NCBI GenBank assembly: GCA_905480395.1
Contig: CAJQQE010000019.1
Coordinates: 1 to 64,000 of the forward strand
Source: an uncultured Phycisphaerales bacterium
GTDB taxonomy: Bacteria > Planctomycetota > Phycisphaerae > Phycisphaerales > SM1A02
Direction of reading: 5' to 3'
Length of the DNA: 64,000 bases
Each line of letters starts with the position of its first letter. Positions within the stretch are counted from its first letter, which is position 1. The notes below the pieces were generated by a model. The model worked only from the letters and a program-made list of their open reading frames with translations, searched no databases and was not told the origin of the DNA. Positions 48,667 through 57,438 of this stretch are shown here, piece after piece. A program made the translations under genes and the position numbers.

Positions 48667-51485
48667 TCGTCCGCGCCTCCTTCGTCGTCCGCACCGAGCG
48701 TTTGGCTTCGCTGCACCAGTGCAATCGGATCACCCTCCCACGGGGGATCACCGAGGTGATCAAAGTGACCCAACCGGATATCTCGAACCACTTCGACCGC
48801 CGCGTCCATCGCATCTTGTTGGAGCTCATCAATTCGCTTCGACGGCGTGAACCCGATCTTCGCCGGATCCGCTCCAACCAGAAAGTATCCCGTGGCAATG
48901 TCCGCGGCGTCGGGCGCCCCGGGGAGTTGGGCCGCATGGAGTCCACGGTACAGAGGCAACTGCAGATCAATCCACCGATCCCCTTTTCGATGCGCTTTAT
49001 CCGGCGACGTTCCGGAGTCGGAAGACTTGAAGTCGATCAGTCTCCATCCAAGGTCAGGGTGGTAGTCGATACGATCAATCCGGCCCGTCACTCGCATTGG
49101 CGCGTCGCCAGGAATATTCAGTAACGCGTCGAGTTTCTGTTCGACCGCATGAATTCGCCATCCTTCCGCTGCCAATTGCGACTGTTGCGCCGCCACATAT
49201 TCGAGCCTTGCTTCGAGGATGCGATTCTGCAAGCGAAGCCCCGCACCGCGGTGCGGCCCACAGCGCCGATCGAGGCCCGCAGACATGGCGGTGACCAGAC
49301 AGTCTCGGATGAGATCGGGGTCGGTGCGATGCGGCTCACCGCGACCCGTTCGTTCAATCTCTTCGAGGCCAAATACTTCAACCGCCTCGTGCAATGCGAT
49401 GCCGAAGAGGCGGGCGTCAAGTTCGGCGCCCACCGGATCGGGCGCTCTGAGCCTGAGAATCGTTTGAAGCCAGAATCGATATGGAGAAACCAGGTAGTTC
49501 TTGAAGCCTGTGACGGAGAGTCGATCGAGGGTCTCGAAACCGTCATCGATGGCGCCCGGCCGAGGGCGCCCGAATTGAGAGATCAGGTTGGCGCCGCGAT
49601 TTCGGACCCGCGGTGGCGCAAAGACTTCGACCACCCGCCGCGCAAGCGCTGGCCCGTGATCACCAAAGATCAAGCGTGAGGGAATCCGCGGTTCTCCCCG
49701 CGCGTCTCGGCGGGGTACCAGGAACCTCGCCTCTGGATCACGGCCGAGAATGGTGGACAAGACCCAGAGGTCCCGGGCATGCCGCCGTCGCTCATCTTCG
49801 ATTCCGGCCGCCGATCGCAGACGATCGGGCAGGATCGGATCAACCTGACGGCCGGGGAGCACCGCATCGTGACACCCGGTGACAATCACCTTGGACGCTG
49901 GATCAAACGGTGCCTCGAGCCAACCGATCGTCTCGATCACCCCCGCCTCCGGTGGATCAGGCACCCGAACTCGAACAATCGCCTCCAGAAGCAGACGAAG
50001 ACCGTCTGCCGCGACCACGTCGTGTTGGATCTCCGCCGGTAGAGATGCGAGTTCGCACGCCGCGGCATGCACCTTAGAGAGAACGTCTTCGGACCAGAGA
50101 CCGTCTTTCGACTCCTCATCGAGTCCGCGCAGGACTTCCAAGATAGCGCTCATGGCATCGCCAAGCGGCATCGGGGTGTTCGAGTTCAACGGCCCGAGCA
50201 GATCCGTCACCACCGCATCGGCGGCCGTCAGAACATCCCGAACCTCCACATCTCGCTCATCCTGGGTATCGGCAGGGTCACCGGGCCAACCGGCGACCAG
50301 CGGCCGGGGCATGTTTCCCTCCGTCCAAGACGACCAGGCCAACGCCGCATTGCCTCCGACCAACCGTCGATCGACCGCGACGGCGAAGGCTGAATCTCCG
50401 AGCAGGCGACCAAAGGCGTCGGAATCACGGCGCTCCAGAAAGTCTGCAAGCACGCCGAGCGTCCGCGCGATCGCCATCTTTCCGATGAGCCGGCCACCGG
50501 CCAAGTGGGCATGAACTCCGGCGGCTTCGAACTCGCGCCGAAACGACTCTGCCGAGGTCTCATCCGCGACGACGATCGCCAGAGAAGCAGCATCGATCTC
50601 CGGAGTTCCCGCAGCGCCGCCGCTGGATGACGCGACCATCTCCACGGCGGCTTCCGCCTCGTCGATTGGCTTGTCCTCAATGTGCAGCGACGACCGTGGG
50701 ATCACCGGCGGATTCTTGATCCACATCTCCGGCACCAGTCTTCCGAACGAATCAAATCGACCCGCCACCTGATCTGCGATCACCATGGATTGGCAGGTCA
50801 CCCCGCGAAGCGCCATCTCGTCACGTTTCGAAAGGTCGACCACCCCGAGCAATATGACCTCTTCGATCAACGCCTCTGGCGCGGCGGCATCATCAACCGC
50901 CGCCGCCAGCATGGTCCGCTTTGCCATTTCCGTGCTGCAAGTTCCGATCTCGGTCAGCCTCGCGTCGGTCATCGCCAGGACAGTTCCGATTCGAAGGTAT
51001 CGCTCAGAGTCGCCACCCATGGTCTCAGCGACCGCCGCCAAGGCCGACCACGTGACGTCCGCGGCGGCGATGGACCGGTCCGCCGCCAGAATGGACTCCG
51101 CGACCGACCACCGTTCAAAGAGGTCCGCGCCAGCGGCGACAATCCCACCGACGACCTCTGGATTTTCTGAATCGAGAATCGAGGCCAGCGCCGCCCGCAC
51201 CGCGACTGCTTCGACCACCAGGATGTCCGGGAGGCCGCGAAGTGTGAAAACGAGCTCACTCGGGGTCACGATCCGCGGTGGAAGGAAACGCAATCCCAAA
51301 CCCGTCGCTGCTTCATCGAGGGCAATCAAAAACTGGCGCCCGGCGCGGCCGCCGGGCATGACGACCAGCAGTCGCGACAGATCGATCTCACCCAGCTCGT
51401 CTGGTGTCCGGTCGAGCAGCCGCCGCGCGGCAACGCGGAGCGGTTCGCTGGTGCCCAGCGGTATCGGGGGTAGCGGCTCGGTCAT
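48663..51485 (-). CDS. AddB-like PD-(D/E)XK nuclease / inactive helicase
   Basis: A 940-residue partner of the AddA-like protein. The N-terminal part has a helicase-like fold without a good Walker A (LLVVMPGGRAGRQFL), as in AddB. The C-terminal part has a PD-(D/E)XK nuclease signature: GRIDRIDY, then WRLIDFKSS and a QLPLYR segment. The four Cys residues that hold an iron-sulfur cluster in Bacillus AddB are not seen in this region. It is the first gene of the pair, ending in a 4-base overlap with the AddA-like gene. Exact helicase or Chi-recognition role cannot be told. Confidence 0.75.
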   Translation of the reverse strand: MTEPLPPIPLGTSEPLRVAARRLLDRTPDELGEIDLSRLLVVMPGGRAGRQFLIALDEAATGLGLRFLPPRIVTPSELVFTLRGLPDILVVEAVAVRAALASILDSENPEVVGGIVAAGADLFERWSVAESILAADRSIAAADVTWSALAAVAETMGGDSERYLRIGTVLAMTDARLTEIGTCSTEMAKRTMLAAAVDDAAAPEALIEEVILLGVVDLSKRDEMALRGVTCQSMVIADQVAGRFDSFGRLVPEMWIKNPPVIPRSSLHIEDKPIDEAEAAVEMVASSSGGAAGTPEIDAASLAIVVADETSAESFRREFEAAGVHAHLAGGRLIGKMAIARTLGVLADFLERRDSDAFGRLLGDSAFAVAVDRRLVGGNAALAWSSWTEGNMPRPLVAGWPGDPADTQDERDVEVRDVLTAADAVVTDLLGPLNSNTPMPLGDAMSAILEVLRGLDEESKDGLWSEDVLSKVHAAACELASLPAEIQHDVVAADGLRLLLEAIVRVRVPDPPEAGVIETIGWLEAPFDPASKVIVTGCHDAVLPGRQVDPILPDRLRSAAGIEDERRRHARDLWVLSTILGRDPEARFLVPRRDARGEPRIPSRLIFGDHGPALARRVVEVFAPPRVRNRGANLISQFGRPRPGAIDDGFETLDRLSVTGFKNYLVSPYRFWLQTILRLRAPDPVGAELDARLFGIALHEAVEVFGLEEIERTGRGEPHRTDPDLIRDCLVTAMSAGLDRRCGPHRGAGLRLQNRILEARLEYVAAQQSQLAAEGWRIHAVEQKLDALLNIPGDAPMRVTGRIDRIDYHPDLGWRLIDFKSSDSGTSPDKAHRKGDRWIDLQLPLYRGLHAAQLPGAPDAADIATGYFLVGADPAKIGFTPSKRIDELQQDAMDAAVEVVRDIRLGHFDHLGDPPWEGDPIALVQRSQTLGADDEGGADE

Positions 51486-51636
51486 CGGAAGACTCTCTCG
51501 ATCGGAGGTGCGCTGAGCAGTGGCGACGGCACGCCATCGACGAAGACATCATCCCTCAACGCCTTGGATCGCGTCGTCTGATCAATTTATTCGGGAAGAA
51601 CGTTCGCTTTTCGGTGCCGGGCCTGCTCTTGAAGCG

Positions 51637-52290
51637 TCAACGAAGGGTGCGGAACCGAAGTCCCAGCTCGTCGGAGGCCACCTCGACGTCTTCAATCCAC
51701 AATTGACGCCCATCGGCGAGTTCGATGAGCCGGGGGACCGAGAGACGATCCATCGACGGCTCGCGTTCACCGCCATCACCCAGCCCCAAGGCGGGGATCA
51801 TCGACGCCCCCATCGCCAGTGGTACCGGAATCGAGCCGATCGAGGTTCCAACCAATTCGAAGACCACCGACTCATCTTCGATCCGCGGCCGAAGGTCGAT
51901 GACCACGATCAAGGAGAATGGGGAACGGACCCCGATCTGAATCAAGTCTGATCCAAACCGAACTTGCGGCGATGTCCAACCTTCTGGCAACGTCAGATCA
52001 CCATCATGTTCGAGCCAGGGAACCAGCCGGGTCTGCAGCCAGACGTTGACGCTGCCGTCCTCGATCACGAACCCCCACGCCGCCTCGGACTCGCGGACCC
52101 GAGTCAGGCGACTCGCCACCATTTGTTCGATATCGAAGCCTTGCTGTTCGACCGCATCGCCGTCGGACGCGAACCGCCACCACAATGGCCCCGCCAAGGC
52201 GACGCCGACGAACAACACCAATGCGAAAAGGCCTAAGAAAAGGATGCGGCGAAACGTCCAGCGTCGTCCATCTGGCCGGGTGCGTTCCAC
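51637..52290 (-). CDS. Membrane-anchored protein, unknown function
   Basis: A 217-residue protein with a basic N-terminus and one hydrophobic segment (about 16-38, LFLGLFALVLFVGVALAGPLWW), then a strand-rich extracytoplasmic domain. WLQTRLVPWLE and GWTSPQVRFG are the most distinctive parts. Folds of the lipid-binding LEA/BPI-like type are possible but not shown. GTG start at 52290 lies 6 bases after the fabF stop, so it is the third gene of the ketosynthase unit. No ATG exists before the hydrophobic segment. Because it follows two condensing enzymes, a link to a lipid product is possible (inference). Confidence 0.55.
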   Translation of the reverse strand: MERTRPDGRRWTFRRILFLGLFALVLFVGVALAGPLWWRFASDGDAVEQQGFDIEQMVASRLTRVRESEAAWGFVIEDGSVNVWLQTRLVPWLEHDGDLTLPEGWTSPQVRFGSDLIQIGVRSPFSLIVVIDLRPRIEDESVVFELVGTSIGSIPVPLAMGASMIPALGLGDGGEREPSMDRLSVPRLIELADGRQLWIEDVEVASDELGLRFRTLR

Positions 52291-52296
52291 CGCCGG

Positions 52297-53625
52297 TCAG
52301 TCCTCGAACCTAGAAATCACCAGGGTGTCGTTCTGACCACCGAAGCCGAAGTTGTTTGAGAGCGCCACATCCACCGTGGCGACTCGCGCGTCGTTCGGAA
52401 CGTAGTCGAGATCCAAGTCGGGATCTGGATGGTGCAGATTTCGCGTCGGTGGAATCATGCCATGCCGAATCGCCATGGCACTGGTGATCAACTCCACCGC
52501 GCCTGCCGCGGCGATCAAATGACCCATCATGCTCTTGATCGAACTCATGGGGATCGCCGGCGCCAGATCACCGAAGACCCGCTTGATCGCCCGAGTCTCG
52601 ATCGAGTCGTTTTCCTTGGTCCCAGTACCGTGGGCTGAGATGTAATGAACGGCCGGTCGGCCGTCCGGGCCCACGGTGTGGGGATCGATACCGGCTTGCG
52701 TCAGTGCCTGGTGCATCGCATCGGCGGCGCCTCGGCCATCCGGCTGGATGTCGGTGATTCGATACGCATCGCAACTCGAGCCGTAGCCCCGCACTTCGAC
52801 CAACGGCGTGGCACCCCGCGCCTTCGCGTGCTTCAGCGTCTCCAGAATGACCATCCCAGACCCTTCGCCCATCACGAATCCACCTCGGGTCCGATCAAAC
52901 GGTTTCGACGCCTCCGTCGGATCGCCATCGTGTTCTGACAGGGCGGTCAGACGGTTGAATCCGGTGACGCCCAACGGATGAATCATGGTGTGCGTACCAC
53001 CCGAGAGCATCATGTCTGCGTCGCCACGTCGGAGAATGTCGGTCGCCTCGCCGATCGCCTGGGTACTCGCGGCACAGGCGGTGAGGCAGTTGTACGCGGG
53101 ACCTCGGAGGCCAAATTCGCGACCGAGATGCGCGAGCGGCATGTTCGGCTCTTGCTCAATCTCGTTGACCGCTTCCATCATCTCAAGGGCTTTCTCGACC
53201 CAAGGGACACCGTCGATCCGTCGCGACTCTTCATTCCAACCCGCGAGGTTCACCGCCACGTAGTTATCGAAGTCAAGGACGCCCTCACCCGCGCCGAGAT
53301 ACATGCCCGCCCGAAGTGGATCGAATGACTCGGGGGTGAGACCCGCCTGGGTCCAGGCCTGCCGAGCGGCCCCGAGCGCAAACTGCGTGTTGGGCCCGGC
53401 ATGTGCGTGCACGGACGGATCGTCCACGAACTGATTGACGTCAAAGTCGCGGACCTCCGCGGCGAACTTGGTCGGGAACGTCGTCGCATCAAAGCGGGTG
53501 ATCGGGGCCATCCCACTCCCCGACGCCATCAACTGCTTCCAGACGGTGTCGAGATCATGGCCAAGCGGCGTCACCCAGCCCATGCCGGTGATCACCACGC
53601 GCTGGTCGTCGGTTCGCTGATTCAA
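52297..53625 (-). CDS. fabF: 3-oxoacyl-ACP synthase II (FabF-type)
   Basis: A 442-residue condensing enzyme that extends acyl chains with malonyl-ACP. The triad is complete: Cys184 (LTACAAS), His332 (SAHGTGT) and His369 (KSMMGH) with Lys364. The glycine-rich NNFGFGGQN loop near the end is typical. Start is TTG at 53625, overlapping the upstream stop by 4 bases (TTGA); internal GTG codons at the RVVITGMG segment are alternatives that shorten it by 9-10 residues. It is directly preceded by a second ketosynthase that lacks the histidines. Fatty acid synthesis is the safest role; a special lipid or polyketide is possible. Confidence 0.88.
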   Translation of the reverse strand: MNQRTDDQRVVITGMGWVTPLGHDLDTVWKQLMASGSGMAPITRFDATTFPTKFAAEVRDFDVNQFVDDPSVHAHAGPNTQFALGAARQAWTQAGLTPESFDPLRAGMYLGAGEGVLDFDNYVAVNLAGWNEESRRIDGVPWVEKALEMMEAVNEIEQEPNMPLAHLGREFGLRGPAYNCLTACAASTQAIGEATDILRRGDADMMLSGGTHTMIHPLGVTGFNRLTALSEHDGDPTEASKPFDRTRGGFVMGEGSGMVILETLKHAKARGATPLVEVRGYGSSCDAYRITDIQPDGRGAADAMHQALTQAGIDPHTVGPDGRPAVHYISAHGTGTKENDSIETRAIKRVFGDLAPAIPMSSIKSMMGHLIAAAGAVELITSAMAIRHGMIPPTRNLHHPDPDLDLDYVPNDARVATVDVALSNNFGFGGQNDTLVISRFED

Positions 53626-54968
53626 GACTCGTCCTCCCCGACGCGAGTGAGCACGATGGCCGCGGTCTGCCCGCCTAGGCTGGTGGTAAAAACCACCACC
53701 GCATTGAGGTCGGCCTCTCTGGATGGTGTCGCCGCCGCATCAAGCCCGTCGGTTTCGCCGTCGTTGACTCGAGCTGGCAACCGTTGAGATTCGATCGCTT
53801 TCGCGGCCATAGAGATCGCAATTGCACCGGTACCCGCACCGCAGCAACCAAAGAACGGAATCGGAAGCATCAGCGGAATCGTGGGCAGGCGGTCACCAAA
53901 GACCAGACCCATCGCCCGTCGATCGGCGTCGTCCATCGCCCGAATGCCGCTTCCGAAGGGCACGATCGCGTCGATGTCCGCCGGCTGAAGGCCCGCATTT
54001 CGAATCGCCATCTCGATGGCATGGGCAACGCCAGGATCGTCCTCTGCGAATCGGGCGCCGACCGTGTCCGGGCAGGAAGACTGTGCCGCGCCGAACCCGG
54101 AGATCTCGGCGTAGAGACGCCCGCCCCGCTTCCGGACAGACTCCAGTGCCTCGACCACCAGAATGCCACCGCCTTCGCCGACCAGCGTGCCACCCGCGTC
54201 ATCGGCGAACGGCCGAATCGCCTTCAACGCTGAATCGTCGTCGGAAGTTTCTGCGATCCGTCCGGCAAACTGCTGACGCAGCAAGGCCATCGGATTCACT
54301 TTCGAATCGCAACCACCGGAGAGGCAGGCGTCCGCACCACCTCGTTGGATGGCCCGCATCGATTCGCCAATCGAGAGCGTGGCGCTCGACTCTGCACAAG
54401 TAATGGTGTTACTTGGCCCCTGACAGTCGTGAATGATCGTGACGTGGCAGGCCAGCATGTTCGGGAGGTACTTGAGCAACCAAAGCGGTGTCAGATGTCC
54501 CATCCCCTGCGAACCCCAAAGCCCGTAGTCGAATTGGCCCTCTGCATCCACGGACTTCCTGAGGGCGAGGGTCAACTCATCGACATCGGCGGCAATCAAT
54601 CCCGCTCCGATATGGCAGCCCATGCGATTCGAGGGAATGGTCGGCCCGTCGACCGGCTCGTCTGGCTTCGTCAGGAGTCCCGCATCGGCGATGGCGGCGG
54701 CCGCCGCACCCACGGCAAGCTCGATATCGCGGGCCATCACTTTCGTCGCTTTGCGATAGGACTTGGGGACCGAGTCGCGAACCTTGAAGGCGTCCGCGGC
54801 CAGCGTCCCCGCGTGCTGACTCCGAAAGCCCGTCGCATCAAAACGCTCGATGCGAGAGATCGCAGAGGCACCTTCACAGGCGGCCTTCCAGAGGCTCTCG
54901 ATTCCGACACCGGCGGCGGTGATCGGCCCGAGGCCAGAAAGTACAACACGTCGGTCGCTGGTCGTCAT
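53622..54968 (-). CDS. Ketosynthase-like protein lacking both catalytic histidines
   Basis: A 448-residue thiolase-fold protein of the FabF/KAS superfamily. The active-site Cys191 is kept (NTITCAESS). The first His position is Phe338 (IVPFGSG in place of the HGT motif), and the second reads FFGCCGAG with Cys375 in place of His, so decarboxylation and condensation by the normal mechanism look impossible. Chain-length factors lose their Cys instead, so this is a different pattern. The stop overlaps fabF (TTGA), suggesting the two products form a heterodimer. The ATG at 54968 gives the standard RVVLSGLG entry; the frame extends to 54998. Confidence 0.8.
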   Translation of the reverse strand: MTTSDRRVVLSGLGPITAAGVGIESLWKAACEGASAISRIERFDATGFRSQHAGTLAADAFKVRDSVPKSYRKATKVMARDIELAVGAAAAAIADAGLLTKPDEPVDGPTIPSNRMGCHIGAGLIAADVDELTLALRKSVDAEGQFDYGLWGSQGMGHLTPLWLLKYLPNMLACHVTIIHDCQGPSNTITCAESSATLSIGESMRAIQRGGADACLSGGCDSKVNPMALLRQQFAGRIAETSDDDSALKAIRPFADDAGGTLVGEGGGILVVEALESVRKRGGRLYAEISGFGAAQSSCPDTVGARFAEDDPGVAHAIEMAIRNAGLQPADIDAIVPFGSGIRAMDDADRRAMGLVFGDRLPTIPLMLPIPFFGCCGAGTGAIAISMAAKAIESQRLPARVNDGETDGLDAAATPSREADLNAVVVFTTSLGGQTAAIVLTRVGEDES

Positions 54969-55025
54969 GGGGCCGCGGATTGTATCCGAACCAGCCAAGT
55001 CCGCCGCTCGATGGAAGTGACGAAT

Positions 55026-56450
55026 TCAGACCCCGGCGTCACGCATCCGGCGGGCGATCCGCATGGCCATCTCAAGGGCCTGCTCGTAGTTCAGTCTTGG
55101 ATCGACCTGCGAGCGATATCCGTGGCCGAGATCGGTATCGCTGAGCCCACGGGCCCCACCGGTACATTCGATGACATTCTCGCCGGTCAGTTCGAAATGC
55201 ACGCCACCGAGCCGGGAACCGCATTCTAGGTGGATCTCGAAGGCCATCTCGAGCTCTTGGAGAATGTCGTCGAACGACCTCGTCTTCACTTTCTCGCCCG
55301 ACATCGGCCCCGAATCGGGCACCACGCTGCGGGTGTTTCCATGCATCGGATCACAGACCCAGAGCGGCTTTCGGCCCGTCTCCGCGACCGCGCGGAGAAT
55401 CGGTGGAAGGCCATCCGCGATGCCCTCACGACCGAATCGGTGGATGAGGGTCAGCCGACCCGGCGAGCGATGAGGATCCAGTCGTTCGACCAACGCGAGG
55501 ACGTGCTCGACCGACATACCGGGGCCAATCTTGACGCCGATTGGATTCTGAATGCCACTGAAGTAAGCCACATGGCCGCCGTCTGGGTCCGCGGTCCGCA
55601 GCCCGATCCAGGGAAAGTGCGTCGACAGATTCCACCAACCGGGGCGATGCGGAACCTGCCTGGTTAAGGCCTCTTCGTATTCCAGAACCAGCGCCTCATG
55701 ACTGGTAAAGAAATCGACCTGAGACATTTCGCCAAGTTGTTTCCCCGCCAGCGACTCCATGAATCGCAGGGCTTCGCCGATCGCCTCCACCATCGCCTGA
55801 TACTCACCGCCGCGAGGCGAGTGACTGGCGAAGTCGAGATCCCAATACTCCGGATGGTGCAGGTCGGCAAAACCACCGTCGATCAGCGATCTGATGAAGT
55901 TGAGCGTCAATGCCGATCTGGAGTGCCCCTCCACGAGACGGGCCGGATCCGGCGCCCGCTCGCTCGCACCGAACGCCGAGGCGTTGATGTTGTCACCTCG
56001 GTAACTCGGAAGTTCGACGCCGTCTCGAGTTTCGGTCGAAGTCGATCGAGGCTTGGCATATTGGCCGGCGAACCGACCGACCCGGATCACGCGACGTCGA
56101 CCGCCATGGGCGAGCACGAGGCTCATCTGAAGAAGGATCTTCAATCGAGCGGCAATCGGCGCCGAGGCACATTCGTCGAATCGCTCCGCACAATCACCAC
56201 CCTGCAGGAGGAAACGCTGCCCCTCCGCGGCCTCCGCCACCTGATTCCTGAGTCGGTCGATCTCCCAACTCGTCACGAGCGGCGGAAGACTCCGCAGGCT
56301 GGCGACCGCGGCGGCCAAGGCCACTGGATCCGAGTACACCGGCTGCTGCGTGGTCGGCGAGGACCGCCAAACACCGGGATTCCAACCTTCGGTGGCCTGA
56401 AGAGGCAGGGTTGATTTCGGTGAGGATCGAGGATCACGAGGGGTGGACAT
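55026..56450 (-). CDS. Class II 3-deoxy-7-phosphoheptulonate (DAHP) synthase
   Basis: A 474-residue enzyme that joins phosphoenolpyruvate and erythrose 4-phosphate, the first step of aromatic amino acid synthesis. It matches the class II (plant/mycobacterial AroG-like) family: WRSSPTTQQPVY, LQGGDCAERFDE, VIRVGRFAGQYAKPRS, DFFTSHEALVLEYEEALTR, and VCDPMHGNT. The MSTPRD start at 56450 is used. The frame is open further upstream, but there it encodes only the antisense of tRNA-Leu. No other aro gene is adjacent. Confidence 0.93.
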   Translation of the reverse strand: MSTPRDPRSSPKSTLPLQATEGWNPGVWRSSPTTQQPVYSDPVALAAAVASLRSLPPLVTSWEIDRLRNQVAEAAEGQRFLLQGGDCAERFDECASAPIAARLKILLQMSLVLAHGGRRRVIRVGRFAGQYAKPRSTSTETRDGVELPSYRGDNINASAFGASERAPDPARLVEGHSRSALTLNFIRSLIDGGFADLHHPEYWDLDFASHSPRGGEYQAMVEAIGEALRFMESLAGKQLGEMSQVDFFTSHEALVLEYEEALTRQVPHRPGWWNLSTHFPWIGLRTADPDGGHVAYFSGIQNPIGVKIGPGMSVEHVLALVERLDPHRSPGRLTLIHRFGREGIADGLPPILRAVAETGRKPLWVCDPMHGNTRSVVPDSGPMSGEKVKTRSFDDILQELEMAFEIHLECGSRLGGVHFELTGENVIECTGGARGLSDTDLGHGYRSQVDPRLNYEQALEMAMRIARRMRDAGV

Positions 56451-56480
56451 GGGCCTACCGGCAATGGGAAGAAAGATGAA

Positions 56481-56564
56481 TGCGGGCGACAGGAATCGAA
56501 CCTGCACGGGTTTTACCCCACGGGAACCTAAATCCCGCGCGTCTGCCAGTTCCGCCACGCCCGC
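56481..56564 (-). tRNA. tRNA-Leu (anticodon UAG)
   Basis: An 84-base class II tRNA on the minus strand. The acceptor stem is a perfect 7-bp pair (GCGGGCG / CGCCCGC) with discriminator A. The anticodon stem CGGGA/TCCCG encloses the loop TTTAGGT, giving UAG, which reads CUA and related Leu codons. A variable arm and GGTTCGATTCC T-arm are visible. CCA is not encoded. No strong promoter found. Confidence 0.95.
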
Positions 56565-56595
56565 TTGGGAACGTATCCTATAGAGAGATCGAACA

Positions 56596-56669
56596 GGCCG
56601 AGACGTCTTCCTCGGCCCGATGAAGTTGATTCAAGCACCTTCGCGAAACTATCCCCGGCTTCGGCCGGG
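56596..56669. other. Two hairpins in the leader of the DoxX gene
   Basis: GGCCGAG (56596-56602) pairs with CTCGGCC (56611-56617). Then CCCGGC-TTCG-GCCGGG (56654-56669) forms a stable UUCG tetraloop hairpin, ending 29 bases before the DoxX start codon. The gap is divergent, between the tRNA and the DoxX gene. They may be leader structures of the DoxX mRNA. No T-run follows either. Confidence 0.5.
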
Positions 56670-56698
56670 CACCCTGCCACTGTTGATGGAGTTTATCC

Positions 56699-57337
56699 AT
56701 GGGATTCAGCCGAGTCGCCGCCCTTCACCTCGTCCCCCTGCTCACCAGGATCGTCCTCTGCGCCGTGTTCGTACCGGCCGGATGGTCAAAGATCATGGAC
56801 AAGGTCGAGTTCAGCGGCCCGACCGCCGCCACGATCCGATCCCTCACCGAGGCCGAAAAGCCGACAAGTACGCCGGTGTCAATCCGTCAGGAACTCACCC
56901 CGCCCTCGAAGACCGCGAGAATCGCCGCGGAATCGCCACTCGAAGCAAGACGCCTTTATGGGCTGTCCGTAATGCTGCACGATGCGGATCTCCCCTATCC
57001 CGTCGTTCTGGCGTGGCTGGCCGCCGCGACCGAACTCGTCGGAGGCGGTCTCCTTCTGGTCGGTCTGTTCAGCCGCCTTTGGTCGGTCGGCCTCGGCATC
57101 GCGATGGGCGTCGCGTTCGTCCTCACGAGCCTCCCGGCGATCGAGGCCGCGGGCCCATTCGCCCTGGACGTCACGACGTTCACCAAGGCATCCGCGCAGC
57201 TCGCCCTGCTCATGCTCGCACTGGGAATCTTGCTCGGCGGTCCCGGTGGCATCAGCCTTGATCACGCCATCTTCGGAGGAGGCACGCACACGGCCCGCAA
57301 CCCTCGGGAGAGCGACCCGGAGCCCGAAGAAGACTGA
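56699..57337 (+). CDS. DoxX family membrane protein
   Basis: A 212-residue integral membrane protein of the DoxX family. The N-terminal helix (LTRIVLCAVFVPAGWSKIMD) and later AWLAAATELVGGGLLLVGLFSRLWSVGL match the family core, which has four helices. An extra polar loop of about 50 residues, rich in Glu, Pro and Thr (about 40-90), sits after the first helix. Members join redox or oxidative-stress complexes, but the function is often unknown. ATG at 56699; leader hairpins precede it. It stands 101 bases before the vWA operon on the same strand. Confidence 0.8.
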   Translation: MGFSRVAALHLVPLLTRIVLCAVFVPAGWSKIMDKVEFSGPTAATIRSLTEAEKPTSTPVSIRQELTPPSKTARIAAESPLEARRLYGLSVMLHDADLPYPVVLAWLAAATELVGGGLLLVGLFSRLWSVGLGIAMGVAFVLTSLPAIEAAGPFALDVTTFTKASAQLALLMLALGILLGGPGGISLDHAIFGGGTHTARNPRESDPEPEED

Positions 57338-57438
57338 TGATCAGCATGAGTCCCAATGCCGCGGCGGAAACACCGCGTGCCTGAATTTTGGCAACCCTCA
57401 CGTTAATCACGGGGCGACCCAGCTAGATTCAATCTGCA

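Noticed and set aside
56451-56558. N-terminal extension of the DAHP synthase reading MAELADARDLGSRG
   Set aside because: It is the well-known translation of the antisense strand of a tRNA-Leu gene, which lies here on the minus strand. The enzyme starts at 56450.
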